DNA of 32,982 nt from Paludibacteraceae bacterium (lineage in GTDB: Bacteria; Bacteroidota; Bacteroidia; Bacteroidales; Paludibacteraceae). Positions 25,864 to 32,179 of the stretch are shown piece by piece. Both the position numbers and the translations under genes were made by a program. Each line of letters starts with the position of its first letter. Position 1 is the first letter of the stretch. The notes below the pieces were generated by a model, which worked only from the letters and a program-made list of their open reading frames with translations, had not been told where the DNA came from and did not search any database. Location of the stretch: contig JAFPNK010000025.1 in NCBI GenBank assembly GCA_017401985.1, positions 1 to 32,982 on the forward strand, written 5' to 3'.

Positions 25864-26667
25864 TTAATCTTTTGTTATTTTCTTAATCTGAACAAGCATT
25901 TTCTCCGCTTCTTTGCGGTGCTTGGAGTTCGGGTATTCCGTTATGAAATTGTAGTACTCGTCCTGTGCGTCTCGTGCACGCTCCATCTTTCGTTCTTCGA
26001 ACGAGTTGATCATCTGCTGGTATTTGGACTGGAAAATAAGCCAGTTAAACTCCTCCTGATATGCGTTGCTCGGGTAGTTCTTCAGCGCATTCTTGCACAC
26101 GATCTCGCAACTGAGGTAATTGTTGCCCAGATAGCTGCCGAGATTGTAATACAGCCGTGCGCTATAGAGCTCTTTGAGCGCCAGTTTTTCATACAGTTCG
26201 CCCATCTCTTGGTAGGCCTGCTCGGCGTACGGACTCTCCGGGAACATCTCCACAAAGACGGTATAGGCCTCAATGGCCTTCATCGTGATGTCCTGATCCA
26301 AACGGGGGTCGGGTGAATCCAGATACTGGCAGTGACCCACTTGGAAATACGCTTCGGTGGCGTATTTACCCTTTGGGTAATTGCGCACATAGGCCATGTA
26401 GTAATCCGTGGCGGACTCATACGCTTTCTGACCCATGTAACAGCGCGCCAGATAGGCCAGAATATCTTCGGACCGCTCGGTGCCTTTGTAGTAGGCCGTT
26501 ACATCGTCCAGCAGCGTTTGCGCTTTGACGTATTGCTTGTCATTGAAATACTGCAACGCCGCCTGGTATTTCTCCTCCGGGTCGCGTGATTTCAACAAAC
26601 GCTGGTACTCTCCACAACTTGTGAAGAGCACTAAAACAAGTAATATGAGAATTCCTTTTTTGCGCAT
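25864..26667 (-). CDS. bamD: Outer membrane assembly lipoprotein BamD
   Basis: The protein has 267 residues with a lipoprotein signal ending FTSC (Cys18). It is followed by five or so TPR-like helical pairs (KYQAALQYFNDKQYVKAQTLL, ATDYYMAYVRNYPKGKYATEA, IEAYTVFVEMFPESPYAEQA and others). It is an outer-membrane lipoprotein on the periplasmic side that works with BamA in inserting beta-barrels. The ATG at 26667 is chosen over an upstream in-frame codon at 26688, which lies inside the promoter. Confidence 0.93.
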   Translation of the reverse strand: MRKKGILILLVLVLFTSCGEYQRLLKSRDPEEKYQAALQYFNDKQYVKAQTLLDDVTAYYKGTERSEDILAYLARCYMGQKAYESATDYYMAYVRNYPKGKYATEAYFQVGHCQYLDSPDPRLDQDITMKAIEAYTVFVEMFPESPYAEQAYQEMGELYEKLALKELYSARLYYNLGSYLGNNYLSCEIVCKNALKNYPSNAYQEEFNWLIFQSKYQQMINSFEERKMERARDAQDEYYNFITEYPNSKHRKEAEKMLVQIKKITKD

Positions 26668-26685
26668 TTCGCCAAAATTAGCCGA

Positions 26686-26716
26686 CAAAGGTACTGCTTT
26701 TTTTTGAATTATGCAA
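26686..26716 (-). promoter_or_regulatory. Bacteroidota promoter of bamD-rpoZ-coaBC
   Basis: On the minus strand the -7 box is TACCTTTG (26686-26693) and the -33 TTG (26714-26716) is 20 bp upstream. It starts 10 bp below the apbE stop, so apbE transcription may read into this operon. A second TAATTTTG at 26673-26680 has no -33 partner that I could find. Confidence 0.75.
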
Positions 26717-26725
26717 GAGATTTTT

Positions 26726-27748
26726 TTATTTTGTACTCATTTCCACCCATTTTGGGGATGTAACGACGGTCAAACTGTCGTTTTTTGCCACGATCAGATA
26801 GCACGCAGCGTCTTCGGCGCGTTCAATCATGCTCAGCGCTTCTTCCTCTCCGAGCACCATACATGCAGTGGCCATGGCATCTGCCCGCATACAGCTGGAA
26901 CTGATAACCGTGGCGCTAAGCACGCTGTGCTGAACCGGCCATCCGGTGCGGGGATCGATGGTGTGACTGCGGCGTTCCGAACCCTCGTAGTAGAAGTTAC
27001 GGTAGTTACCGCTGGTCGCCATACACGCATCGGTAATGGCTAATATCTCCTGCAGCTCTTCTTGTGCGCCTTCGTTATTGAGATTCGGTTTGGTGATACC
27101 TACATGCCACGGTTCGCCTTTGCTGTTCTTGCCTTTAGCCACCACTTCGCCGCCTATCTCCACCAGGTAGTTCTCACATCCGTTACGCGCCAGCACGTCA
27201 GCAATCATGTCGCATGCTTGTCCTTTGGCAACGGCTCCGCCGTCTATCTGCACGCGAGGGTCGGATTTGATAACACGGTGGTCCACCAACTGCACTTTGT
27301 CAAAGCCCACGAACTCTAAGAGAGAGTCAACCCGATCACCTATCACCTCTAACCGATCACCTTTACCGGCAAAGCCCCAGGCTTTGACTAATGGTGCTAC
27401 GGTGATGTCGAAAGCGCCGTTGGACAACTCATTCACGCGTGCTGCCTCCTGCCACATGGCTTCGAAAGCGGCATTGGTCATCGTGTCGCGGTTATCATTG
27501 ACGGCAGAGAGGATAGAGTGGGGATTGAACAGACTCAGACTGTTATCGAACGCAATGAGCGCCGCTTTGATGCTGTCTTCCAGGTCGTTCGTTGCTTCGT
27601 AACGGATGTTATAGTACGTGCCGAAAACGGGTCCTTCGTTGTGATAATACGCCGTCTCGGGTTCGTTGTCCCAACCCCAGATCAGCAGCGCTGCCACGCC
27701 TACGCCTAACAGCGCGCCGATGATATGTTGCCTGTTCGGTTTTTCCAT
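26726..27748 (-). CDS. apbE: FAD:protein FMN transferase
   Basis: The protein has 340 residues from the ATG at 27748, with an N-terminal membrane anchor or uncleaved signal (~8-25) and a periplasmic catalytic domain. It attaches FMN from FAD to Thr/Ser of exported flavoproteins. Marks are GTYYNIRY (43-50), NGAFDITVAPLVKAWGF (110-126), the Mg/FAD motif DGGAVAKG (169-176), SGNYRNFY (246-253), HTIDPRTGWPV (262-272) and MRADAMATACMVLG (287-300). A loop at residues ~128-139 is encoded by a heptamer tract. The start overlaps the stop of the upstream barrel gene by one base (TAATG). No flavinylated partner (Rnf, Nqr or an FMN-bind protein) is in the window. Confidence 0.94.
   Translation of the reverse strand: MEKPNRQHIIGALLGVGVAALLIWGWDNEPETAYYHNEGPVFGTYYNIRYEATNDLEDSIKAALIAFDNSLSLFNPHSILSAVNDNRDTMTNAAFEAMWQEAARVNELSNGAFDITVAPLVKAWGFAGKGDRLEVIGDRVDSLLEFVGFDKVQLVDHRVIKSDPRVQIDGGAVAKGQACDMIADVLARNGCENYLVEIGGEVVAKGKNSKGEPWHVGITKPNLNNEGAQEELQEILAITDACMATSGNYRNFYYEGSERRSHTIDPRTGWPVQHSVLSATVISSSCMRADAMATACMVLGEEEALSMIERAEDAACYLIVAKNDSLTVVTSPKWVEMSTK
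27332..27366. repeat. Five-unit heptamer tract inside apbE
   Basis: Reading the plus strand in steps of seven from 27332 gives CCGATCA, CCTATCA, CCTCTAA, CCGATCA and CCTTTAC, exactly 35 bp. On the minus strand it encodes GKGDRLEVIGDR, where GDR recurs with a seven-residue period because three heptamers make 21 bp. It falls in a variable loop, not in a catalytic motif. Confidence 0.7.
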
Positions 27749-28593
27749 TAATAGAACCAGATACCTGCGCCGATACAACCGTTAAGACGCTGGTTGTAGT
27801 AGCTGTTCTTCACTTCCGGGACGATGTTCGTCTTGTCAATGCCGCAGGTGTTGAGCATACCCATCGCATACACATCCAGTGCGAAATGCTCGCCGATCTC
27901 CCATTCCCAGTTCAGTTTGAGCGATACGTTGTTGACTGCAAAACCGTAGTCGTTATAGTAGGTGTACATACCACTCCACGGGGTCATACCGACAGCCGGA
28001 GTGAGGGTGAAGCCCAGCGGCAGATTAGCGTCGAAAGACACCTCCAGGTAACTCGAGTAAGCACGTTTGATGCCGGTCAGCTTGTCCGGATCGGCTTCGT
28101 CTTCGTACAACTCCATCCAGTCGTCACCGCCTACGGTCGTAGCCCAGAGAACAGTCAGAGGCACTTTCTCTACCAATTCGCCCAACTCGAACTTAGCGAA
28201 CACTTCCGTTTGGTTGGTGGCGTAGTCGCCGTTTTTGTAATCCGCCAAAGACGGGGTGCTGTAATCGAAGTACTTCGTTCCGTCAAAATAGTAATAGTGG
28301 GTCGCACCAACGGTGAAACCGACAATCGAGTAGGACAGAGTAACGTCCAACTCCGGATTGAACTCTTTGAACGTGTAGTCTTTCGGGCTGATGTTTGCCC
28401 ATCCTTCTAATTTCAAGCCTCCGTAACCGACCATTACGTCCGGTTGGATAGCCAAACCACCGTAGTTCAAACCACGCCACAAATAAGCAGAGGTGACGTC
28501 GGCACCTACAGTCCATTCAAAACCCGGGAACTCATATGCCCAAGTACTTGCGGTAACCATCACTGCGGCTACCAATGCGAAAATCTTTTTCAT
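27748..28593 (-). CDS. TorF-like outer-membrane beta-barrel protein, copy 1
   Basis: The protein has 281 residues from the ATG at 28593, with a signal peptide (MKKIFALVAAVMVTASTWA) and then alternating aromatic beta-strands typical of a barrel. The start DVTSAYLWRGLNYGG and the segment PELDVTLSYSIVGFTVGATHYYYF resemble the TorF putative-porin family (TSxYxxRG, ElDl...Y). It ends in Phe-Tyr, as barrels usually do. It is clearly paralogous to the next gene upstream; shared blocks include YLWRGL, GYGGL, VLWAT, RAYSSY and VNNV. Substrate unknown. It is coupled to apbE by a one-base overlap. Confidence 0.78.
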   Translation of the reverse strand: MKKIFALVAAVMVTASTWAYEFPGFEWTVGADVTSAYLWRGLNYGGLAIQPDVMVGYGGLKLEGWANISPKDYTFKEFNPELDVTLSYSIVGFTVGATHYYYFDGTKYFDYSTPSLADYKNGDYATNQTEVFAKFELGELVEKVPLTVLWATTVGGDDWMELYEDEADPDKLTGIKRAYSSYLEVSFDANLPLGFTLTPAVGMTPWSGMYTYYNDYGFAVNNVSLKLNWEWEIGEHFALDVYAMGMLNTCGIDKTNIVPEVKNSYYNQRLNGCIGAGIWFY

Positions 28594-28624
28594 CCTTAAA
28601 TATGTTTTTTGTTTGTTATATTTT

Positions 28625-28645
28625 CCTTTCACCTTTCACCTTTAC
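28625..28645. repeat. Three-unit heptamer tract at the end of barrel copy 2
   Basis: The plus strand reads CCTTTCA, CCTTTCA and CCTTTAC. The last unit holds the stop codon of the upstream barrel gene (TAA on the minus strand). It lies in the 48-bp gap between the two barrel genes. Confidence 0.65.
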
Positions 28646-29526
28646 CGTAGATATACTCCGAATGCGATATTAGCATTCACGCTCTGGTTAAACGGGTATG
28701 TCGGTTTCCATTGCACCGAACTCTTGTCCGCGGCTATAGCGGAAGGGTTGAGCACCACTTGTCCCTGGAGCATGAGTCCGCAACGCTCGCTGACCGTCCA
28801 GTCCTTGCGCAAACGCAGTTCAACATTATTGACCACAAAATCCCTTTGGTAGTACGAGTAAATGCTCTTCCACGGAGAGAAACCTACCGCGCCGTACAGG
28901 CTCAGGTCGTACGGCAATTTTTGCGTGTAACTGATCTCTGCGTAACTGGAGTACGCCCGAACCGTGTCGCCGGCGGCATTGAGGTAACCGTCCGAAGCCG
29001 CTACTCGCGTAGCCCATAACACGCTGATGGGCAGTTTGCTGCTAACGGTGTAACGGGCATTGATCTCAAACCGGTTACCCTTGTCGGGGTAGTTATTGAA
29101 GTCAAAGAACCCGCAGTTGAAATTATGAACGTATAGCACAAACACATCCAATCCCCATCGTGCAAAACCCAGGCTGACATCCACCTCGGGTTCGAAGGTC
29201 TTGAAACTCCACTCCGTCACGCCGATGTTCCACCACATGTCCGCGTAGAGGCCTCCGTATCCGACATTGGCGCTGGCTTGTATGTTCGCCGCACCGCAAT
29301 ACAAACCTCTCCATAGATAGGCCGTTTGCACTCTGGCTTGTGCGCCGTATGTCAAACCTACCGGCTGACTATAATCATCGAGCCATTTACTCTCGACTCT
29401 CGTCTCTCCACTCTCGACTCTCGTCTCGCTCGCGTACGCAGGCGCGATAAAAGTAAAAGGTAATGCTCCGGCGAAAAACGCCAGAGCTATTGCCTTGCCG
29501 ATAACCGATAACCTATAACCGTTCAC
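28642..29526 (-). CDS. TorF-like outer-membrane beta-barrel protein, copy 2
   Basis: The protein has 294 residues starting at a GTG (29526); there is no ATG before the signal peptide, and the start is 6 bp after the preceding stop. The signal (~1-32, ending AYAS) is followed by a seven-residue tandem duplication (ETRVESG, ETRVES; ~33-46) encoded by a heptamer tract. The barrel then opens with RVQTAYLWRGLYCGA. Shared blocks with copy 1 are in the same order (GYGGL, LPISVLWAT, RAYSSYAEIS, FVVNNVEL), marking an old tandem duplication with strong divergence. It ends in VYLR rather than an aromatic residue, which is less typical for a barrel. Confidence 0.75.
   Translation of the reverse strand: MNGYRLSVIGKAIALAFFAGALPFTFIAPAYASETRVESGETRVESKWLDDYSQPVGLTYGAQARVQTAYLWRGLYCGAANIQASANVGYGGLYADMWWNIGVTEWSFKTFEPEVDVSLGFARWGLDVFVLYVHNFNCGFFDFNNYPDKGNRFEINARYTVSSKLPISVLWATRVAASDGYLNAAGDTVRAYSSYAEISYTQKLPYDLSLYGAVGFSPWKSIYSYYQRDFVVNNVELRLRKDWTVSERCGLMLQGQVVLNPSAIAADKSSVQWKPTYPFNQSVNANIAFGVYLR
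29390..29424. repeat. Five-unit heptamer tract in the N-terminus of barrel copy 2
   Basis: The plus strand reads CTCTCGA, CTCTCGT, CTCTCCA, CTCTCGA and CTCTCGT. It produces an 18-bp direct repeat (29389-29406 and 29410-29427, period 21) and thereby the duplicated ETRVES peptide just after the signal peptide. Confidence 0.75.
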
Positions 29527-29532
29527 CGTTAT
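29498..29532. repeat. Five-unit heptamer tract over the start of barrel copy 2
   Basis: The plus strand reads CCGATAA, CCGATAA, CCTATAA, CCGTTCA and CCGTTAT, exactly 35 bp. It covers the GTG start (29524-29526) and first ten codons of barrel copy 2 and abuts the stop of the preceding gene at 29533. The GTG start is thus built from the repeat. Confidence 0.7.
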
Positions 29533-29775
29533 TTAAAGCGCATTCTGAACTTCCCACGCGCGGCGAAGCGCAACCTCAAGTATGCGGGTGTTGCTGAATA
29601 CGACGATACCGCCGTCAGGTCCCGGCTCAATATGATAGTCGGCATTGCCCTCTCCATTGAAATAAGCTCTCACTTCTTCTCCGGAAATTGCCAACTCGGC
29701 TGCTATAGCATCCATGCTACCATGAGGAAGGCTGTCCTTAACGCTACGAAGGCGATTAAATGTTGTACGCACCAT
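29533..29775 (-). CDS. Small helix-turn-helix-like protein
   Basis: The protein has 80 residues from the ATG at 29775. A longer frame to 30000 would run through a terminator and a promoter, so it is rejected. The segment DSLPHGSMDAIAAELAISGEEVRAYFNG (~14-41) has the spacing of a helix-turn-helix, and the C-terminal ILEVALRRAWEVQ is a likely closing helix. It resembles small Bacteroidota DNA-binding proteins of the form 'LP.G...ia...g.s...V...lnG', so it is probably a transcription regulator of its own operon. It is the first gene of the operon with two barrels and ApbE. The family assignment is tentative. Confidence 0.65.
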   Translation of the reverse strand: MVRTTFNRLRSVKDSLPHGSMDAIAAELAISGEEVRAYFNGEGNADYHIEPGPDGGIVVFSNTRILEVALRRAWEVQNAL

Positions 29776-29838
29776 AATTGCTTTGTGTTTTTTATAAGAT
29801 TTATTAATGTTAATAATCCGTTTTTTCAATTTTCGCTG

Positions 29839-29870
29839 CAAAGGTACAACAAATTTTTGATATATGCAAA
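29839..29870 (-). promoter_or_regulatory. Bacteroidota promoter of the HTH-barrel-apbE operon
   Basis: On the minus strand the -7 box is TACCTTTG (29839-29846) and the -33 TTTG (29867-29870) is 20 bp upstream. Its 40-bp surround is almost identical to the lipoprotein promoter near 31387. Confidence 0.82.
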
Positions 29871-29880
29871 TATTTTCTAT

Positions 29881-29914
29881 AAAAAATAGAAAAAGCGAGC
29901 CGAAACTCGCTTTT
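29881..29914 (-). terminator. Intrinsic terminator
   Basis: The nine-base stem AAAAGCGAG (29891-29899) pairs with CTCGCTTTT (29906-29914) around CCGAAA. On the minus strand it is followed by TTTTTCTATTTTTT. It ends the lipoprotein transcript, or a small RNA, just before the next promoter. The plus-strand T-run is weaker. Confidence 0.85.
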
Positions 29915-29992
29915 CCTTGCTTACGCGTGGTTATTCGGGTTTGGTGGAACCCGCGCGGGATTTGCGTTCCTGCATAAGCCCGTTTCGTTAAA

Positions 29993-30036
29993 TCACACAA
30001 TAATCATGCAATAATCGCGCAATAATCACCCAATAC
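29993..30036. repeat. Four tandem 11-bp repeats
   Basis: Units TCACACAATAA, TCATGCAATAA, TCGCGCAATAA and TCACCCAATAC differ mainly at positions 3-5, so a constant CAATAA alternates with a variable triplet. Eleven bases is about one helical turn, so the constant parts would lie on one DNA face, as in an array of protein-binding sites. Confidence 0.75.
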
Positions 30037-30142
30037 AGCCTTGTGGCAATCCGTTGATTTGTCTAGCTTTAGGTGGTGTTCGCTGGCTGGGAGATATTTG
30101 TGGGCGCAAAGGTGCCACCCCAAAAATGAAATGTACAATATT

Positions 30143-30682
30143 TTATTCTATTCGCCAGCAGTAATAATAGATATAATCCTTGTACCAAATCTCCCACAAA
30201 TCTTTATCTGCCACAGAAACAACCATATCCGCGCCCCCTTCTGTAGAGAGGGTTATAGTATCACCAAGAATATTTACAGGTGTTTGATACAAGTTATAGA
30301 ATCCTCCTCCATAACCACAACTGAACAAACTGGTAGCTATATTTTCATGTTCGTCCGTTGAAATTAGTTTGTAAAACAGCACCGTCTGACCGGATTGGAC
30401 ATAAAGGACAGAATCAACCAAAAGTTCTCCCACTTTTCGCTCTGCATTGTCCTTCTGAACATCAACAGGACTTAACTGATTATATATTTCAGCATAAACA
30501 CAACAGGGGCGTCCCACCTTCTGAAAATGCAATGTTATATCTTGCTGTGAAACATTAGCTATCTGATAAGAACTTCTAAGTTTAAGATCCGGTTTTGGCT
30601 GATTCTCCCATATATAACAGGAGGATAACATCAGCAGACAAAACGAGAAAACTGAAAAATGAATGAAATGTTTGCGTATCAT
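30143..30682 (-). CDS. Small lipoprotein of unknown function, B
   Basis: The protein has 179 residues from the ATG at 30682, with a lipoprotein signal ending LSSC (Cys22). The rest looks beta-rich: SSYQIANVSQQDITLHF, LLVDSVLYVQSGQTVLFYKL, NILGDTITL, and an aromatic end IWYKDYIYYYCW. No family recognised. Its start overlaps the stop of the upstream lipoprotein gene as ATGA. Block order (an opening 'I.N' strand, ILG(E)DTIT, W-I-W/Y, Tyr-rich end) resembles that neighbour, suggesting distant paralogy. Base composition is slightly more AT-rich than the core genes. Confidence 0.72.
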   Translation of the reverse strand: MIRKHFIHFSVFSFCLLMLSSCYIWENQPKPDLKLRSSYQIANVSQQDITLHFQKVGRPCCVYAEIYNQLSPVDVQKDNAERKVGELLVDSVLYVQSGQTVLFYKLISTDEHENIATSLFSCGYGGGFYNLYQTPVNILGDTITLSTEGGADMVVSVADKDLWEIWYKDYIYYYCWRIE

Positions 30683-31245
30683 AGTACTTGGCTTTTTTCT
30701 ATAGCTTCTTGAGTGATTGAGAATGTGTTGTAATAGACGTAAGGAATTACATGATCCGGAATGGTTTGCCAACTCTCCGTGTTATATATACTCCATACTT
30801 CATCGCTGGAAAACATACAATAGACCACCATCGGAAGACGCTTCTGCTCTTCTGCTTGCCAGGTGATAGTATCTTCCCCTAAAATCAACTTGGTGGTTGA
30901 TGCTATTATGGGGATGGGATCTATCTCATGTGTTAATGGATTGCCATATGTACGGCAAACAGGATGCAAACGAATCGTTGTATGAGCAGGTATCACTAAT
31001 GTTTGCTCTTCATACCAAACTTGCGAATAGGAATCTGCATTCATTGCTGAACAAGTGTCCCATATTAGAGGGTATGTAAATTCCAACGAAACGGGTTTTT
31101 CTAAATCATTATGGATGAAATACACATCCGTAATGGTTTCTTTCTTTTCACACGATGTAAAGATGAATAAGCCGGCAAATGCCAATAAGAGCATCTGCCC
31201 GCTTAATTGCTGAATTTTAATCTTGCCAATATCCAAGCGTATCAT
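30679..31245 (-). CDS. Small lipoprotein of unknown function, A
   Basis: The protein has 188 residues from the ATG at 31245; another ATG at 31251 is in frame and equally possible. The signal is unusually long before the lipobox FTSC (Cys32). The mature part is predicted beta-rich (DVYFIHNDLEKPVSLEFTYP, LVIPAHTTIRLHP, LILGEDTITW, EVWSIYNTESW, IPYVYYNTF). No family recognised. It has its own promoter and a ~135-nt leader, and is coupled by a 4-bp overlap to lipoprotein B. Confidence 0.7.
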   Translation of the reverse strand: MIRLDIGKIKIQQLSGQMLLLAFAGLFIFTSCEKKETITDVYFIHNDLEKPVSLEFTYPLIWDTCSAMNADSYSQVWYEEQTLVIPAHTTIRLHPVCRTYGNPLTHEIDPIPIIASTTKLILGEDTITWQAEEQKRLPMVVYCMFSSDEVWSIYNTESWQTIPDHVIPYVYYNTFSITQEAIEKSQVL

Positions 31246-31386
31246 AAGCATTTATAATTATATTTTCATCAATACCTTGATTTTGCAAAGAAGTTTTTCA
31301 ATGATTGCAACGAATACACATCTGCATTTAGTGCATTATATATATCAAAAATGGAGCAATATGAATCTTCGTGACATTTTTCGCTG

Positions 31387-31417
31387 CAAAGGTACAACAA
31401 ATTTTTGACGTATGCAA
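31387..31417 (-). promoter_or_regulatory. Bacteroidota promoter of the tandem lipoprotein genes
   Basis: On the minus strand the -7 box is TACCTTTG (31387-31394) and the -33 TTG (31415-31417) is 20 bp upstream. The transcript start is ~135 nt before the lipoprotein A start. That leader holds no recognisable riboswitch, only a ten-codon ATG frame near 31375 that I do not consider a gene. Confidence 0.8.
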
Positions 31418-31446
31418 GAATAAAAATGCAAAAAAATCACAAAAAA

Positions 31447-31477
31447 TTTGCGTAATCCAAAAAAAGCAGTACCTTTG
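31447..31477 (+). promoter_or_regulatory. Bacteroidota promoter of yceD-rpmF
   Basis: The -33 TTTG (31447-31450) and the -7 TACCTTTG (31470-31477) are separated by 19 bp. The leader before the ATG at 31495 is very short, about 10 nt, so the message is nearly leaderless. Confidence 0.78.
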
Positions 31478-31494
31478 CAGCCGATTTTGCGTCT

Positions 31495-31944
31495 ATGAGC
31501 GAGCAGAACCATCATATCATCGACCTTTCGCGCCTGCCTTTAGGCACGCATCTGTTTGAAATTCAATTAGATGACGATTTCTTTGCATCGTTGGAGAAGT
31601 CAGAGGTGTTGAGTGGAACGGTATCTGCAACAGCGACGCTTAATCTCCGGGAGGAGGACTATCAGCTCGACATAGCGGTTCAGGGAACTGTGTTTGTCGT
31701 GTGTGATAGGTGCCTCGACCCGATGGCCATTGAAATAAATGCTAATGATGAAATGAGCGCTTCGCTCAATGATGCAGCAGAGCTGCCTAATGGTGAAATC
31801 GATCTTTCGTGGTTAGTATATGAAATAGTAAGTATCAATATTCCGATTGTGCACAGTCACCAACCGGGTGAATGCAATGAGCAAATGGAACTTCTCCTCC
31901 ATAATCACCTTTGTGCGGAACCGGAACCCGAAGAAGATATTTGA
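31495..31944 (+). CDS. yceD: YceD/DUF177 family protein
   Basis: The protein has 149 residues and is cytoplasmic. The CxxC pair (Cys70, Cys73 in VVCDRCLDP) and the acidic C-terminus (EPEPEEDI) are typical of the YceD family, found almost always immediately before rpmF. In plants and bacteria it has been linked to 23S rRNA accumulation. The 36-bp gap to rpmF is nearly filled by a heptamer tract that begins at the stop codon. Confidence 0.9.
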   Translation: MSEQNHHIIDLSRLPLGTHLFEIQLDDDFFASLEKSEVLSGTVSATATLNLREEDYQLDIAVQGTVFVVCDRCLDPMAIEINANDEMSASLNDAAELPNGEIDLSWLVYEIVSINIPIVHSHQPGECNEQMELLLHNHLCAEPEPEEDI

Positions 31945-31975
31945 AATTTGAAATTTGAAATTTTAAAATCGTAAA
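31941..31975. repeat. Five-unit heptamer tract between yceD and rpmF
   Basis: From 31941 the plus strand reads TTGAAAT three times, then the diverged units TTTAAAA and TCGTAAA, for 35 bp. The yceD stop TGA (31942-31944) is in the first unit. Because seven is not a multiple of three, the three TGA triplets (31942, 31949, 31956) close all three reading frames. Confidence 0.75.
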
Positions 31976-31980
31976 TAATT

Positions 31981-32163
31981 ATGGCACATCCTAAAAGAAG
32001 ACAAAGCCACACCCGTCAAGCGAAACGTCGTACCCATGACGTAGTGAAGGCTCCTACATTGGCAACATGCCCGAACTGTGGCGCACTTCACATCTACCAC
32101 ACTGTTTGTCCGTCTTGCGGCTATTACCGTGGTAAATTGGCTATCGAGCAAGCAGAGGCTTAA
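31981..32163 (+). CDS. rpmF: Ribosomal protein L32
   Basis: The protein has 60 residues. The basic N-terminus MAHPKRRQSHTRQAKRRTH is followed by a four-cysteine zinc ribbon (Cys30, Cys33, Cys43, Cys46; CPNCG and CPSCG), so this is the zinc-binding form. It is a large-subunit protein. It pairs with yceD as in most bacteria. The plsX-fabH genes that often follow are absent; a pseudouridine synthase gene comes next. Confidence 0.97.
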   Translation: MAHPKRRQSHTRQAKRRTHDVVKAPTLATCPNCGALHIYHTVCPSCGYYRGKLAIEQAEA

Positions 32164-32179
32164 TCGAGAAAAGGTTTTT

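Larger units (their letters stand above)
29776..30142. other. Gene-free gap (367 bp): leader, promoter, terminator, 11-bp repeat and possible small RNA
   Basis: From right to left on the minus strand: an imperfect promoter-like pair lies at the end of the lipoprotein gene, with -7 CACCTTTG (30107-30114) and CAA/TTG (30136-30138, 21-bp spacer). Next come the four-unit 11-bp repeat (29993-30036), a GC-rich foldable stretch (29944-29985, with CCCGCGCGGG) and a strong terminator (29881-29914). Last are the promoter of the HTH gene and its ~58-nt A-rich leader. A transcript from ~30100 to ~29885 would be a ~215-nt noncoding RNA. Equally, this could simply be a long 3' untranslated region of the lipoprotein operon. 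I see no tRNA or known riboswitch pattern. Confidence 0.4.

Noticed and set aside
29941-29985. tRNA- or tmRNA-like 3' end (a GGGTTCCACCA-like string on the minus strand)
   Set aside because: The string is present, but no acceptor stem, anticodon arm or T arm of the right spacing can be drawn around it.
29776-30000. N-terminal extension of the small HTH gene to 30000
   Set aside because: It would be translated through an intrinsic terminator and across the gene's own promoter. The ATG at 29775 gives a compact 80-residue protein.
29993-30036. CRISPR-like array
   Set aside because: Units are 11 bp and directly adjacent with no spacers, and there are no cas genes in the window.
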